From the NCBI GenBank assembly GCA_003116875.1, contig BCKT01000006.1, positions 1,213,934 through 1,277,933 on the forward strand: DNA of 64,000 nucleotides, given 5' to 3'. This document shows, one piece after another, positions 25,827 through 35,603 of this stretch (its first letter is position 1; each line of letters starts with the position of its first letter). The translations under genes were made by a program, and so were the position numbers. The stretch comes from Takashimella koratensis (lineage: Eukaryota > Basidiomycota > Tremellomycetes > Trichosporonales > Tetragoniomycetaceae). The notes below the pieces were generated by a model. The model was not told the DNA's origin. It saw only the letters and a program-made list of their open reading frames with translations, and made no database searches.

Positions 25827-26150
25827 CTTGCCAACGTCGAGAAGGCAACGGGGACTCGCGCTGCCGTCTTGCGGTCCTGCCGTGCTGCGAAAGTAGTGGG
25901 ATGCAGTGGTCCCTTGGTGTTTAGGTCCGGCTGAGATGGGTGGTGAATGTTGCAGAACAGGACGAGGATGCTGCGATTAGGCATTGACGTTGTCGCCGGC
26001 CTCGGCTGGGTGAGGGGGAGTTAGGCACGAGACAATGAATAGGCCCGAGCATAAATACATAGGAACTAGGGGCTACATGCACGCCTATCTGAAATTATCG
26101 CCAAACCGGTCTCTACGATTCCCGGCATTCTCGATCACTTCTTCTGGAGG
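25827..26150. other. Tandem intergenic region between the HIT and Vps3-like genes
   Basis: A 324-bp interval between the stop of the upstream minus-strand HIT gene and the start of the Vps3-like gene. It must hold the 3' UTR of the first and the promoter of the second. No specific element is recognised. Confidence 0.45.
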
Positions 26151-27470
26151 CTACATCGAGCCACTTGCAGCCGATGCCGAGGCTGATGCCGAGGCCGAGG
26201 ATGTCGGAGCGGCATCTGGAGTTGGAGGCAAGGTCTCGTTCAGAGCATTGGGTAAGCCCTGTTAACGACAAACATCAAGGCATCAACGTCAGCACGCTGT
26301 TCGCTATCGAGGCAAATTTCAGTCAGGGGCAAAACGTACGGCCACAGACCCAGCGTCGGGGACACGATCAATCGGGGCAGCACCTCTATCTGGGTACCCG
26401 CTCTTGACGCGGTTATTTGACGACGATTCTCTGATAGGTAGAGCACCCGTCAGCTCAGGCGCAACATCATCCGTTGTCGAAAGAAAGACCACGCTCCGAA
26501 ATGGTGTATGCCACTTCCCAAGCACCCACCTGATCTCCGCGCGAAGGTCCTCGATATCCCACCAGTTAGCTGAACTATATACGACGTTTCGACGCCAAAA
26601 TGACGCGAGGGAAGTGCTCGGTGTTCCAACGTAGGCCTGGGCGTGCAAATGCGCATAAGGGAATTGCGGGTCACCTGGTATACACCGGTAAGTAGATGAA
26701 GGTGGTAATGACAACTAAAGAGGAACCGAGTCAAGACGCACGCATTACACTGCCCATGAACCCTACGCGTACGTCTTTGACGGACGCACCGCGTTCGACG
26801 TCGCTTGTAGCTCCAGAGGGCTTCCCTCCCCCTTTGCTATCTGGCACGAGCAGACGCTGAGCGGTGGTCAGGATATGAGAGAGGAGAGGGATATCCGCGG
26901 GACCCTAGCTCATTGATATTAGCCACAGATCAACCTCAGATCGCCTGCTGATATCCACGCGTGATCACTCACAAAATCGTAAACCGTCTGGACGTGTTGA
27001 TTGAGCACAACGACTACATGTTTCTCTGCGAGTCTCTCTTTGCCTTCTGCCGCAAAGACAGTGATTTCTGCGTCCCGATAGACGATCCGTTTTCCTCCTA
27101 CAAGCGTACTTTGGACTGTACTGCTCGTATTTTGCCCTGAAACACCGGCTGCACCAGCCACACCCGCCGTCAGGGATCCCGGACCGTTACTCGGTCCCGG
27201 GAGAGATAAGTTGGGCGGAAAAGCACCTGGGGAGAGTGCAGGCGATGAAGGGGCTGATCCAGCTGGAGAAGTGGATGAAGCTGATGCAGAGGCTGCGGAG
27301 GCAACGATACCGCACAAGACGCAGCCTGGGTGCGCTGGGTGGACCGGGTAACCTGGCGAGACGGGGGGAGAGGTGAGAAGGGCGGAGGTGGAGGTGGATG
27401 CGAGGAGAGCGGAGGGTCGAGATGGCCCGGGAAGAGAGAGCGGGGACGGGATGGAGGAAGAGGAGGCCAT
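26151..27470 (-). CDS. HIT-superfamily protein with HLHAQ active-site motif
   Basis: Five minus-strand exons, 27470-26973, 26904-26751, 26674-26530, 26430-26340 and 26258-26151, join in phase to 331 aa. The start ATG has a good context (GCCATGG). After a Ser/Pro-rich N-terminus of about 45 residues comes a CVLC pair (possible zinc ligands), then a Ser/Ala/Gly-rich insertion. A HIT-like fold follows: IVYRDAEITVF, KHVVVVLNQHVQTVYDF, a helix with LLSHIL, and YAHLHAQAYVG near residues 224-233. HIT proteins carry HxHxHxx; here the third His is replaced by Gln (H226, H228, Q230), as in GalT/Ap4A-phosphorylase-type members that transfer nucleotides rather than hydrolyse them. A nucleotidyl transferase or phosphorylase activity is therefore possible. 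The C-terminus is an Ala/Ser-rich tail. The substrate is unknown. Confidence 0.75.
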
Positions 27471-27495
27471 GGCGTGGTGAGCCGAGCGGTAGTGA

Positions 27496-27539
27496 TGGGC
27501 GATGGGTTATGGGTTATGGGTTATGGGCGATGGGCGATG
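27496..27539. repeat. Short tandem repeat of GATGGGC/TTATGGG units
   Basis: Six consecutive seven-base units of the form GATGGGY or TTATGGG lie just upstream of the HIT gene start. The unit differs from the fungal telomere repeat TTAGGG by an inserted T. Confidence 0.8.
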
Positions 27540-27750
27540 AGGTGGATGGATATCAAGTCGGATACCCAGAGACGCCATCAATCGTTCGATTCCAGCTGAA
27601 ACCGACCAGCTAAAAGTAGAAGGGGATCACGTGACTGCTTTGGACAGTCCTCATTTTCCTATCCTACACACCGTCATCCACGGTTGGCTTGCGCGTCTCT
27701 GCGTCGTTTACTCGGTCATCATCCCATCCACCATCTCCACCACCCTCTCC

Positions 27751-27850
27751 NNNNNNNNNNNNNNNNNNNNNNNNNNNNNNNNNNNNNNNNNNNNNNNNNN
27801 NNNNNNNNNNNNNNNNNNNNNNNNNNNNNNNNNNNNNNNNNNNNNNNNNN
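27751..27850. other. Assembly gap (100 N)
   Basis: Exactly 100 N, the usual placeholder for a gap of unknown size. It is immediately followed by a poly-C run, so the homopolymer probably caused the break. ORFs that run through it are artefacts. Confidence 0.98.
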
Positions 27851-27875
27851 CCCCCCCCCCCCCCCCCCCCCCCCC
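27851..27875. repeat. Poly-C homopolymer bordering the gap (at least 25 nt)
   Basis: The run starts directly at the end of the N block, so its true length is unknown. It is on the sense strand of RPN3, just upstream of its ATG. Confidence 0.9.
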
Positions 27876-27909
27876 TCCCAACCGTCACCACCCACCCTCA
27901 TCCTCAGCA

Positions 27910-30249
27910 ATGAGCAACTCCACCCCCAATGGAGCAGCAGCGGCTGCTACAGATGGTTCCAAGTCTGACGCTGCCAAGCCCGAGGAGGAGAAGACCACCA
28001 CCGAGCCGACTACCCCTCTGCTTTCCGTCCAGGACGGTACGTTGTGAACCTCAACCCCTGTGTCATACATGCCTTCGTACCCCTTCACTCGACTTGTATA
28101 CCTCGCCCTTTCTTCCGACCCCCAGCGAGGTGTATACTGACGTTTACTCTCTATGCACTCAGAAATCCTCAACAACATCTCTTTGATCGGCCGGGCAGTG
28201 TCCACGATTGAGCCGCGATTCACTAACCGCGTATTGAGGACAATCACAACGTTGCGGAAACGTTTGACCCCAGGTGATCTCCGTACGGCGATTGAGCAAG
28301 CTTTCCCCAAGGGCTGTAAGTGGTATTCCTCTTCTCCTTTCCCTATACCACTCAATCTTCCTTGGTTCCATTTCCGCAAAGACACTGCATCCAAGGCAGT
28401 CATCGCTCAGAACTAACTGATATGCTCAGCGAAAACCGGGCCTGAGCTCCTTGCTCACGTTCCTGCACCCGCGGGCAAGTCGGAGGGGATGGACGTCGAC
28501 GCCCCTGCGGCACCAGCAGCTACCGATGGACCCAAGTCGACACCCGCGGGGAGGAAGTACGTCCCTCCAACGGACGGGACGGACCTCATCCCTGAGGCTA
28601 TCGTGTACCTCCGACTCCTGGTCACCCTCGTCGCGCTGGATCAAGGTCGAATTGAAGAGGTACGTGGTGTTTATAACCCGGGTATTCAGGGGGGGAATAA
28701 AGAGTTGGGAGAGAACGGGAAGTGTTGAGAGCAGGAGAGGAGCTGTAGTAGCCTGATTTCAAGCTGACGACCGCAGGCTGGAACATTCTCATGGGCAACG
28801 GTCGACTTTATCACCTCCAAGAACCGGAGAACCATGGATTTGCTCGCTGCCAAAGTCTACTTCTACCTCGCGCGGTCGTACGAGCTCCAGGGCAAGCTGT
28901 CTGAACTCCGCCCGTGAGTGTTGTATGCTAGTGCTTTCAGGCGATTCGTTTCCACGCCCGAGCTCGTTTAATTTGGTTGCAGGAATCTACTTGCTGCACG
29001 CCAGTCGGCCAAGCTAAGGAAGGACGAGGCACTCGAGGTGAGCTTTGACCTCTGCTCCCGCCAAACTCTCCCTATCCTGACCTTCTCATTTTCTCACACC
29101 CCTCGTTGCGGCATACTAACCTCGGCGGCAGATCATGACGGTCAACCTCCTACTCCGCTCCTACCTCGCGTCCAACCTGTATGACCAAGCCGACAAACTC
29201 ATCTCCAAAATTGAGACTCCAACGTCATCCAACTCGGCGCAGACTGCACGGTGGCTGTTCTATGTTGCGCGACTGCGAGCTATCCAGCTCAACTATGCGG
29301 GAGCAGCCGATTTGCTGCTCACCGCGATCCGGAGGGCGCCAAAGGACGAGGTGGCACCGGGCTTTGTCCAGATCGTGAGTGGCGAGACACAGACCGTGGG
29401 GTGGGCATGTGGGCGAATGGAGTAAGACTGACTCAGAGCTTCTCGTTATTAGGTGCACAAGTACTACATCATCACGGAGATGTTGACTGGTCGGATCCCT
29501 GATCGAGCCATGTTCCGCCGACCGGTCCTCCAGCAGGCGCTTGCCCCTTACTTCCAGATCGTCCAGGGTAAGTCTTCCGCTCCTCACTCTTACTCTTCCT
29601 TGTCTCCTTCTCTGAGGTCTCAGATCTAACCTGTTGTTTCTAGCCGTGCGAATTGGCGATGTCGCTGCGTTCCAACGCGCATTCACTACTCACGAACAAA
29701 CCTTCCTTGCCGATTCGACCCACTTCCTCATTCTTCGTTTGCGCCATTTTGTCATCCGTACCGCTCTACGCACCATTACTCTTGCATACTCTAGGATCTC
29801 GTTGCGGGACGTGTGCGTCAAGCTCGCGCTTGAGAGTGAGGAGGATACGGAATCGATTGTGGCCAAGGCGATCAAGGACCGTGTGATCGATGCGACCATC
29901 GATCATGTTGGAGGGTTCATGCAATCCAAGGTGAAGAAGGACGTGTATGAGACGGACGAACCGCAGCAGCAAGTTGCGGCGAGGCTCAAGTATGCGATCG
30001 ATATGCACAAGGACGCGTTACAGGTGAGTCGGGGTCAAGTTCGAGAGCTGGTTCTGAGGCGAGAAGACATATGCGAAGATTCAACTAGGGATAGAACTCT
30101 TGCTAACGCGTTTGTTTCAGGGGATGCGATTCGCGGCAGACGCAGACAGGAAAGAACTTGAGACTGCTGCCGACGCTCGTGAGCGCGACAGGGAGATTGC
30201 GCAGATGATTCGAGACGAAGATATCGACGACGACCTTGATGACCTGTAG
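27910..30249 (+). CDS. RPN3: 26S proteasome regulatory lid subunit Rpn3 (PSMD3)
   Basis: Nine exons (27910-28036, 28163-28315, 28430-28659, 28777-28913, 28983-29037, 29132-29374, 29453-29567, 29644-30023, 30121-30249) join in phase to 522 aa, the usual Rpn3 length. The N-terminal 45 residues and a linker with MDVDAPAAPAATDGPK are low complexity. The rest is TPR-like helical repeats (YFYLARSYELQGKL, NLLLRSYLASNLYDQADKLI) and a C-terminal PCI domain (FLILRLRHFVIRTALRTI, YSRISLRDVCVKL) with the acidic tail DEDIDDDLDDL. Rpn3 pairs with Rpn7 in the proteasome lid and is essential for ubiquitin-dependent degradation. The ATG follows a CT/CA-rich leader with a poly-C tract. The gene is convergent with the questin-oxidase-like gene. 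Confidence 0.97.
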
Positions 30250-30519
30250 ATGTAGAAGGATCCGAGTGGAGTCAAGAAGGGGCCAACAAGGTAGAGGAGC
30301 GGGTTGGAAAGTGTACAAAGAGGGGGTTAAAAGAGAATCACGAGCTGGCCAATGTTGGGGGTGCAGGGGAATCGATGAGATCTTCGTCATAGCGTCGCCC
30401 GTCAAGAATGGTGATGTGCAGTTGTTCATATGCATCCTTGTGCATGGCTCAGATATGTACACGATCATACTTCATACAGCCTTTGACACTTCTTCGTTGC
30501 TGGCACGAATGCAATGACC

Positions 30520-32591
30520 CTATCGCCCCTCCCAAGCCTCCTCATAGCCCATTGGGTCAAACGCCCACCGTCCTTCTGCCTGGCCCTCCTTGATCCAACC
30601 CATGACGTCCATGATCACTCCAGCGGAACGTACGAACACGCTCCCGTCTAGTTGAGCGTCCTTGTTATCGGTGGTCTCAAGGAGAGCTGCCGCGCCGGGG
30701 ACTTGCGACGAAGGGGTAGAGCCGAGGAGTTGGTCCCATAGGATCAAAGAGCGGATGGCTTTGGGTACGTGGGAATCTGCCATTATTCGAAAAACAATCA
30801 GCACGAAGACTCTCAAAGCCCTGATGCGGTGACGAGGGAGATAGTCTCGGAGGGAGGGGAAGAAAATGAACAGGAAGTGAGAAGGTGTGAAGCAGCCACT
30901 CACCATTCGCGGCGATACTATTATCCACGATCGACAACCACGGATTCCACTCTTCTTTACCTATCTCTCCAATCCCCTCAAACTTCTTGCTCCCCCCACT
31001 TCGTTTTCCCGGCACCTCGGCGGTGGGCGTCGCTGACCGACTCATGAGCCAGGGTAAGTTGATCTGAGGTCGACCGCGGGAGATGGAGAGGTGGAAGATG
31101 ACCAGCAAGTAGCTCTCGAGGATCACTTTACGCTGAGGAGCTGGGAAAGAGGACATGTAGGATGGGAGGAAGATGGAGGATGTGAGGGTGTGCATCTGGG
31201 AGTGGGGGTCAGCATGGTCCAGGCGAGATCGGGTGGGACATAAGCATTGTAAGTAGAGGCAGTGACGAGATAGGGTTGAAGTAGCTTCCAAGTAGGTTTG
31301 AAGTGACTTCCCTGGCACAATGAACACTTACCAGGAAAAAATCGACAGCTGGAGGATGACCATCGACATGTGTCCCACACGCTAAGAGCGTTACCAACCA
31401 CCCTATCTCCTGCACTTTCTCCTCCCACCCTTCTTTCTTCTCTAAGTCCTCCTCTTTCAGTCCCCAGGCAGCGACGAGGCGCTGAAGGGCCTTGTCTTTC
31501 CCGCCGCCTAGCGCGGCTTCCAGGCGAGCCCCAACATTCTCGTTCTCCTTGAATGGTTCAGGCTCGAACTCGGGGGAAGTGGAGAGGTGGGCGTATAGTG
31601 AGAGCGCGGTGGGTGGGGACGAAGAGGGAGGGAGAGTGGATGGGGAAGGGAGGGAGGAGTGGGGCCAGGAAGGAGGGTAAAGGGGTTCCAAGTAGTCTGC
31701 GTCGTGGATCGCGGCTTGAGCAAGTCTGTAACGAAAATGAGCAGTTGAACAGGTGAAAAGTTGGACTGAGATGGAGATAGAGAAGTACTCACCCCTCAGC
31801 GGCTACTATGACATCTTCAAACTCCAGGGCAAAGCCCAGGTGGATAAAAGGATGAACAACGCCTGCCAACAGCCTCGCTACCATCCTCGGCTTCCCTTCC
31901 CCACCATTCGCTTCGGGCGAGAACACCCATTTCTGTACCGCCTTCTGTACACCTAGCTTCTCGATCTCAGAATGGAAGAACGCGAGGTACAACGAATATG
32001 CGTCACGTTTGCCCAGCCACTGAGTCCAGTTGGAGGCGTCGATGGAGGCGGGGAGAGAAGAGACGACGGAGCGGTCGACACGGTGGTCGCCTGCGTGAGG
32101 GGAGAGAGAGGTGAGATCGGATTTGTCGTGACTCCAGACGGAACGAAGGAGCTCGGGAGTCGCGCCGAGTGAGTAACGCGTCAAGATGGAGTGAGGAAAG
32201 TGGTTGTGCGCAACTAAGGAAGGAAGGGGGGGGGGGGGGGTTAGTAACCTCTCATCAAACTGTAAATCACAGCGATGTCATCAAACACCGGCCTGACGCT
32301 ACACCTCAACCAGATTGACTTACATCGCACTTTGCCGTAGATATCATAACCTCTGTCGTTCTCCTCGAGGACCTGGCGGACAACGTCGGTCGATTCGGGG
32401 GTACATCCTACGAACCTAAACACCGACGACGGGCGAGCTGTCGAGTTTGGGAAGCCTTTTGAGATTTCTGCGGAGGTCACGGACGCCATGGTGCGAGCTT
32501 GCGATTGCCGTTGTAGCTGAAGAGCGAGCGGACGATATTGGTGTAATGCAGGATGGGTGAGGATAAAAGTTGTGACTCGGGTGAAGAGCAT
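30520..32591 (-). CDS. Questin-oxidase-like (DUF4243/AflY family) protein
   Basis: Five minus-strand exons, 32591-32324, 32213-31793, 31725-31332, 31195-30904 and 30776-30520, join in phase to 543 aa. Family hallmarks are the AHNHFPHSILTRYSLGATPELL segment, GVVHPFIHLGFALEF, the HDADYLEP region and a C-terminal helical GVIMDVMGWI. Questin oxidases perform a Baeyer-Villiger-type ring opening in anthraquinone-derived polyketide pathways. Many fungal homologues lie outside such clusters and have unknown substrates; no polyketide genes are near this one. The first ATG (32591) adds 34 residues with several Arg and no acidic residue, which could be a mitochondrial presequence. A second in-frame ATG at 32489 has an excellent ACCATGG context and would give 509 aa. 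Intron 1 contains a 15-nt poly-C tract. Confidence 0.82.
32226..32240. repeat. Poly-G (poly-C on the sense strand) tract inside an intron
   Basis: Fifteen consecutive G on the + strand, within the first intron of the questin-oxidase-like gene. It reads as a pyrimidine run just before the 3' splice site on the transcribed sense strand. Confidence 0.85.
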
Positions 32592-33125
32592 GGTGTCGAG
32601 TCACCAAGTCTACGAATAGCGGTAGGGTTATGTACTCGAACGGTGGAAGCGGCGAGGACGATCACATGTAGCCGCCAAGTCCGGGGCCGAAGTCGATGAC
32701 GTCGGGTTTTACGGAGACGGACATTACGGCGGGTGTTGGGTGGTTTTGGGTGGCGGTTTGACCAATAGAGTTGAGAGAGTTGCAGGGGGCCGACGGCGGC
32801 GATCTTCCTATATGCATGGGATGCCCGAGTAGGGATTGAGGTCTGGGGAGAGACAGAGTGATGCATGCCGCTGCACAGGAGAGGGCGGGTGACCGACTCA
32901 TCCCGCCTGGTTACAGTTCAGTGGACAATGCGCAGACGTCTCCTTGGGCGCGTAGCACATTCGCCGCCCGATTTCAACCTTTCACACTTCGTCAACACGG
33001 ACACAAAGGCTACATTGGTTCAAGCTACAGACTCGCGATTGGATCTTCTGACTACTGCTTTCCTTCTTTCCCTCGGTTCAAATTCCTACACTTGTGCTTT
33101 CACCTCTAAACCTCAGAACCTCAGA
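32592..33125. other. Tandem intergenic region, no gene seen
   Basis: This is the 5' flank of the questin-oxidase-like gene and the 3' flank of the dehydrin-like gene, both on the minus strand. No distinct element is recognised. Confidence 0.45.
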
Positions 33126-34620
33126 CTAGAGGATATCCTTGATCTTCTGAACGAACCCTTTCTTCTTCCCGCCCTCGACATCGTCACCATCATCAGCGAC
33201 GTCCGATGCGCCTGCTCCGGTAGTATCCTGACCACCAGCCTTGGCGGCTGCCTCAGCATCACGAGTCTTGGCCTGATACACTGGGTTGTCCGCCAGGGTG
33301 CCCTCTCGACCAGTGAGCGCCGAGTACCCGCCTGGACCAGAAGTGTTGCCCTTGAATCGACCGTGGGTGTCGTGGTATGCGTCCATGATGGACCCGTTGA
33401 TTCGGTGCGTGAATTCCTTGTCAGATGTGTGCAGCTGCAGTGTGTTAGGTATGTCTCGGGAATAACGATAGAAGGGGATGTGGGACGTAGAGATGCCGTT
33501 GACTCACAGCAGAGGCAGCAGCCTCTTGACCCTTGGTTTGCTGCGAATAAGGTGCCCCAGGCTCGCCACTGAGCCCAGCGTCGTCCTCGTACCTGTTGCC
33601 GTACCTACTCAGGTCAGCCTCGCGCTTCGCTCAGCCTATAATGAAGAGACTTACGTGTTACCCGACTGTCCCGGGCGAACGCGGTCCGAGTCAAACCGGT
33701 CAGTTCCGGCAGCTCCGGTAGTCTGCGGTCCCGAATCGGTAGTGCGCTCAAACATTGCGCCGCCTTGGTTCAAGCTGCCCACACGGTCGTAGTGAGTCGT
33801 CTAAGTATCGTGGTTGGAGGCGTCAGTGAAATCGACCAGAACCACCACTCAGCTTAATCTGAAGATAGGTAAAGGGAATGGGACAGCATCGTATGGTAAG
33901 ATGCGGAGAGACACAGGAAGACAGTGTAATGTGTGGAGATGGACGTCAACTTACAGGCTGGCGGGTGTCGGTGGTGTCAAGGTCGGACCCGGCTCCGGTC
34001 GCAGCAACGGCACCAGCGCCAGCGCCAACGGTTCCAGCGCCAATAAGTTCCCTGTCGACCCCACTGAGGGTGGTGTCTCGCTGGTGCGCGCTAGCGACGT
34101 ACTGTATACCCGTCAGTCCATAACCTCGCGTGATTCATTTCTTTCACTCACTGCCCTAGGCACCGTGTTATCAACGACGCCCGCAGTACCCAGCCCACCG
34201 GCCGGGTTAACACCCAAGGCAGCATTGTTCAGATCGTCCGAAACCAGGCCGGTCCCGGCACCAACGAGTCCCGCGCCCGCGGCTCCGGTGGTCACGTCGG
34301 GCGGACCTCGACCGTAGCCGACCTTGGTTACGTCAGACTTGCCGATACCCGAATCGTATGTCCCGCCTGGGACTTCGGAGGAGACGGGAACAGGAGCGGA
34401 TTTGTTGGTGTGGATACCGTACGAGTCCTCGAATGGCTCACGGCCGGTAGTGCCCGCGGTTCCACTGCAAAAGTCAGCTACCAGAAGTAGTGGCAAGAAA
34501 GGTGGGGTCGGAAGTGAGGTCCAACCTGGGTGCCGGGCGTGGCGCCTTCGTCGTCGAGGTTATCCCACGGAGCGGGAGCGGGCTAGGAATGGACTTGGAG
34601 ACTCCCCGCGTACCTAGCAT
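33126..34620 (-). CDS. Gly/Asp-rich hydrophilic protein with dehydrin-like C-terminal segment
   Basis: Six minus-strand exons, 34620-34526, 34464-34152, 34101-33955, 33800-33655, 33604-33508 and 33434-33126, join in phase to 368 aa. The protein is very hydrophilic, rich in Gly, Thr, Asp and Ala, with no Cys in the main part and no recognisable globular domain. Repeated GxxYDxx and TGAAG-type motifs (for example THYDRVGSLNQGGAMFE and YGNRYEDDAG) recall LEA-like stress proteins. The last residues, KKKGFVQKIKDIL, resemble the dehydrin K-segment core (KKGxxxKIKxxL), an amphipathic helix that binds membranes under desiccation. A desiccation or stress role is inferred. The start is uncertain: an ATG at 34636 in another frame could be joined by a 31-nt intron, too short to trust, so the in-frame ATG at 34620 is used. 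Confidence 0.62.
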
Positions 34621-34636
34621 AGAAAGTGTTCGACAT

Positions 34637-35603
34637 GTTGTGATTTGTGATTGTGTATAAGTTTGTGTATAGAGTGAAAGGTGGAAAGGATGGGGACGAG
34701 GTTGGAGCTGGGTGTATAAGTACCGTTGGGTTGCCAGTTGGGGTCGCGTTGGAGTGGTTGTCGCAGCTATTGTTGCACCTGACGAGGGACTGACGTCAAT
34801 ACTTTGCTGAGAGGACGGTTGGTCCGGATGGCGGGGAACCAGGATCGGTGACGCTGCATACCTGGTACCCAGGCTCTGCGTTTTACCCGTCATACACTGC
34901 CTGGGTCGGGGACGGGGGACCTGGAGAAGGCTCTGGACGATTTGCAGGACCCGGAGAGAGGTGCCGCTAAGTTTGGGACATGTGCATTGCGCAGTGGTAA
35001 GACAGGAAGCAAAGAGGCAAAGGGGCAGGAGACAAGGATTGGATACTACGCTCGATGTGTTGATTCCTGGAACCAAAACTTAGACAACCATGTGCGAGGA
35101 CGTCAGTGGGGCCCAGGGGAAGGAAGGTGGGGTCCGAGCCGGGAGTTAGTGGAGGGCAAAGGGTGGGGGCAGAGCAGGGTAGAGGGTAAGTTGGAGAGAG
35201 GAGGATGCAGATCTTGGGAATCCCCTGGATCCTTGGGCCAGGAGTCAGAGGATACCAAGGGACGAGGGAATGACGAGTAGTCGCGAGCTACTGCAGCTAG
35301 CAGGGAGTGGGTAGCTGGGGTGGAGTGACTGGCACGTCATTGCACGCAGTTGTTGGCGCTGCCACAACACGTGGACAGCACGCGGGCTGGGCTAGAGCAG
35401 CTAATCTACACAACCAGAGTTACCCCGTTCCGTTCCCGGACCGAGATCCCGAAATAGATCCCTTGTAGTAGCTATCTCGGTCTTCGCCGGTGGTCAAGTC
35501 CACTCAACCCTCCCTATATTGCCAATATCGTCAATCCCGCCGTCACCTCTTCCTCGTCCACATTCACCAGCTCACCCTCCTCTCACATCCAGACACAAGC
35601 ACC
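34637..35603. promoter_or_regulatory. Divergent promoter between the dehydrin-like and 6PGDH-like genes
   Basis: A 967-bp interval between opposite start codons. The middle part (35100-35280) is purine-rich, and a CT-rich leader precedes the 35604 start. No coding exon is recognised. Confidence 0.5.

Larger units (their letters stand above)
27471..27909. promoter_or_regulatory. Divergent HIT/RPN3 promoter containing an assembly gap
   Basis: The 439-bp interval separates the divergent starts of the HIT and RPN3 genes. It contains a tandem array of seven- to eight-base units (GATGGGC and TTATGGG, 27496-27539), exactly 100 N (27751-27850) and a 25-nt poly-C directly after the gap (27851-27875). 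Only 34 nt separate the poly-C from the RPN3 ATG, so the tract is probably in the RPN3 5' UTR. Confidence 0.7.

Noticed and set aside
27496..27539. Possible interstitial telomere repeat
   Set aside because: The unit is TTATGGG/GATGGGC, not TTAGGG, and it lies between two ordinary genes.
27631..28047. ORFs that cross the N gap
   Set aside because: Artefacts: translation of 100 N and poly-C (poly-Pro). The real RPN3 start is the ATG at 27910.
33071..33100. tRNA T-loop-like GGTTCAAATTCC
   Set aside because: The bases around it do not form the T stem, and no acceptor or anticodon arms are found at the right spacing.
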